DNA from: Acidobacteriota bacterium
Lineage (GTDB): Bacteria; Acidobacteriota; Blastocatellia; Pyrinomonadales; Pyrinomonadaceae
Assembly: GCA_003222835.1 (NCBI GenBank)
Contig: QHXE01000264.1
Location: forward strand, 1 to 6,286
Direction: 5' to 3'
Length of the DNA stretch: 6,286 nucleotides
The notes beneath the pieces are model-generated. The model made no database searches. It was not told the origin of the DNA and saw only the letters and a list, made by a program, of their open reading frames with translations. Positions 5,628-6,286 of the stretch are shown piece by piece; position 1 is the first letter of the stretch, and each line of letters begins with the position of its first letter. A program made the position numbers and the translations under genes.

Positions 5628-6101
5628 ATGACGATTACCTTGCGTGAGGTTATGCCCGAGGACGAAGCGCTCCTCCGAGAAATTTATGCTTGTACGCGCG
5701 CGGCTGAGCTGGCAATGGTTCCTTGGAGCGACGAACAACGAGAAGCCTTTCTGCGATTTCAGTTTGACGCGCAGGATTCTCACTATCGGTCGCAGTTTCC
5801 CGAAGCCAGTTATCAATTGATTCTCAAGAACACCGAACCGGTCGGCCGGCTCTACGTTTTGCGGGACGCGACCGAGATTCGGATTTTGGATATCACCGTG
5901 CTTCCACAATATCGCAATGCCGGAATCGGCACTTCACTAATCCGCGACGTGCTCGCTGAGGCAGATCGCAGCGGCCAGACAGTGACCATCTGGGTCGAGC
6001 AATTCAATCCATCTCAAGCTCTGTTTCAACGTCTGGGATTCGCGAAGATTCAAGCCGATGGCTACAGCGACCTTTTTCAATCCGTGCCCGGAAATAGCTG
6101 A
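5628..6101 (+). CDS. GNAT-family N-acetyltransferase (second paralogue)
   Basis: This 157-residue acetyl-CoA-dependent acetyltransferase has no identified substrate. It opens with ITLREVMPEDEALLREIYACT (3-23), followed by GRLYVLRD (73-80), motif A ITVLPQYRNAGIGTSLI (89-105) with the pyrophosphate loop Q/R-x-x-G-x-G at R96-G101, and motif B with FNPSQALFQRLGF (126-138). It aligns end to end with the GNAT at 4764 (shared FQF/MQFN, FPEA/YPEA, GRL(Y/F)V, RN(A/S)G(I/L)GT and RLGF), so the pair descends from a gene duplication, but the sequences are clearly diverged, unlike the 344-bp repeat. The ATG lies 12 bp after the preceding stop codon with no strong ribosome binding site, so translational coupling is likely. 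The C-terminus is complete. Confidence 0.93.
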   Translation: MTITLREVMPEDEALLREIYACTRAAELAMVPWSDEQREAFLRFQFDAQDSHYRSQFPEASYQLILKNTEPVGRLYVLRDATEIRILDITVLPQYRNAGIGTSLIRDVLAEADRSGQTVTIWVEQFNPSQALFQRLGFAKIQADGYSDLFQSVPGNS

Positions 6102-6238
6102 ATCTAGAAACCTTGACCCGGAAATGCGTGTTGAATGTTTTCTTGAAAGATATTAGACTCTAAAGTCGATCCTAGCGGACCCTCGCAGTTCCGCCCGGCT
6201 ATCGGACCCGCCTCCGCTCGGCCAGATCAGGAGGGTAA
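6102..6238 (+). promoter_or_regulatory. Gap before the Tat-signal gene, possible promoter
   Basis: This 137-bp gap is longer than the gaps within the GNAT cluster, so the next gene may have its own promoter. TTGACC (6113-6118) is a good -35 match, but the best sequence 17 bp on (tgtttt, 6136-6141) matches only 3/6 of a -10 box. The AGGAGG ribosome binding site of the next gene is at 6229-6234. No terminator-like hairpin with a T-tract was found. Confidence 0.25.
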
Positions 6239-6286
6239 ATGTTAATTTCAAGAAGAACGTTCATGCGGGCCGGAACACTGGCCGCG
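6239..6286 (+). CDS. Start of a Tat-exported protein (cut by window end)
   Basis: Only 16 codons are present: MLISRRTFMRAGTLAA. SRRTFM fits the twin-arginine motif (S-R-R-x-F-L/M-K/R), followed by the beginning of a hydrophobic stretch, so the product is probably exported folded. The start is supported by AGGAGG at 6229-6234, four bases from the ATG, slightly tight. It follows the GNAT-DUF6916-GNAT cluster in the same direction. I recall that some DUF6916 proteins carry such a Tat signal, so a second family member is possible, but the mature part lies outside the window. Confidence 0.7.
   Translation, partial: MLISRRTFMRAGTLAA

Noticed and set aside
1..6286. CRISPR array, tRNA, rRNA or integrase/attachment sites
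   Set aside because: No regularly spaced short repeats, tRNA-like cloverleaf, rRNA segment or recombinase gene was seen on either strand.

Overview
This is a chromosomal-looking window of moderate GC from a Gram-negative-type bacterium. Three gene products carry export signals: Sec for the TPR protein and the 194-residue protein, lipoprotein for the thioredoxin, plus a likely Tat signal on the last, cut-off gene. A member of Acidobacteriota (Blastocatellia-like) is my best guess, from the style of the GreA homologue, the DUF6916-GNAT neighbourhood and the palindromic intergenic repeats. That guess rests on remembered resemblance, and no rRNA or marker gene here settles it.

Left part (1-2454): a divergent pair. 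A secreted protein with about eleven tetratricopeptide repeats runs leftward (107-1732). A small secreted protein of unknown function runs rightward (1870-2454). Back-to-back promoter-like sequences lie in the 137 bp between them. Middle part (2455-3974): a 29-bp imperfect inverted repeat, a TlpA/ResA-like lipoprotein thioredoxin (2550-3275), a REP-like double hairpin (3355-3475) and a short GreA-family transcription factor (3537-3974) whose C-terminal beta-hairpin seems to be missing.

Right part (3975-6286): about 790 bp without an intact gene, followed by a rightward cluster. The gene-poor stretch holds a perfect 344-bp tandem duplication (4268-4611 and 4612-4955). Each unit carries the first 35 codons of a leftward phosphoribosyltransferase-like gene, the short divergent spacer, and the first 64 codons of a rightward GNAT acetyltransferase. 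The inner copies are therefore truncated chimeras. The outermost GNAT (4764-5276) is intact, and the leftmost phosphoribosyltransferase-like gene is a 69-codon remnant. A 12-bp sequence recurs in exact 344-bp register at all three breakpoint positions, which suggests how the duplication arose.

The cluster GNAT (4764-5276), DUF6916-like protein (5313-5615) and second GNAT (5628-6101) looks like one transcription unit. The two GNATs are colinear paralogues. A further gene with a strong ribosome binding site and a twin-arginine signal starts at 6239 and leaves the window. The small DUF6916-like protein between two related acetyltransferases is the best candidate for an uncharacterised system. 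The 344-bp duplication is the clearest structural anomaly.
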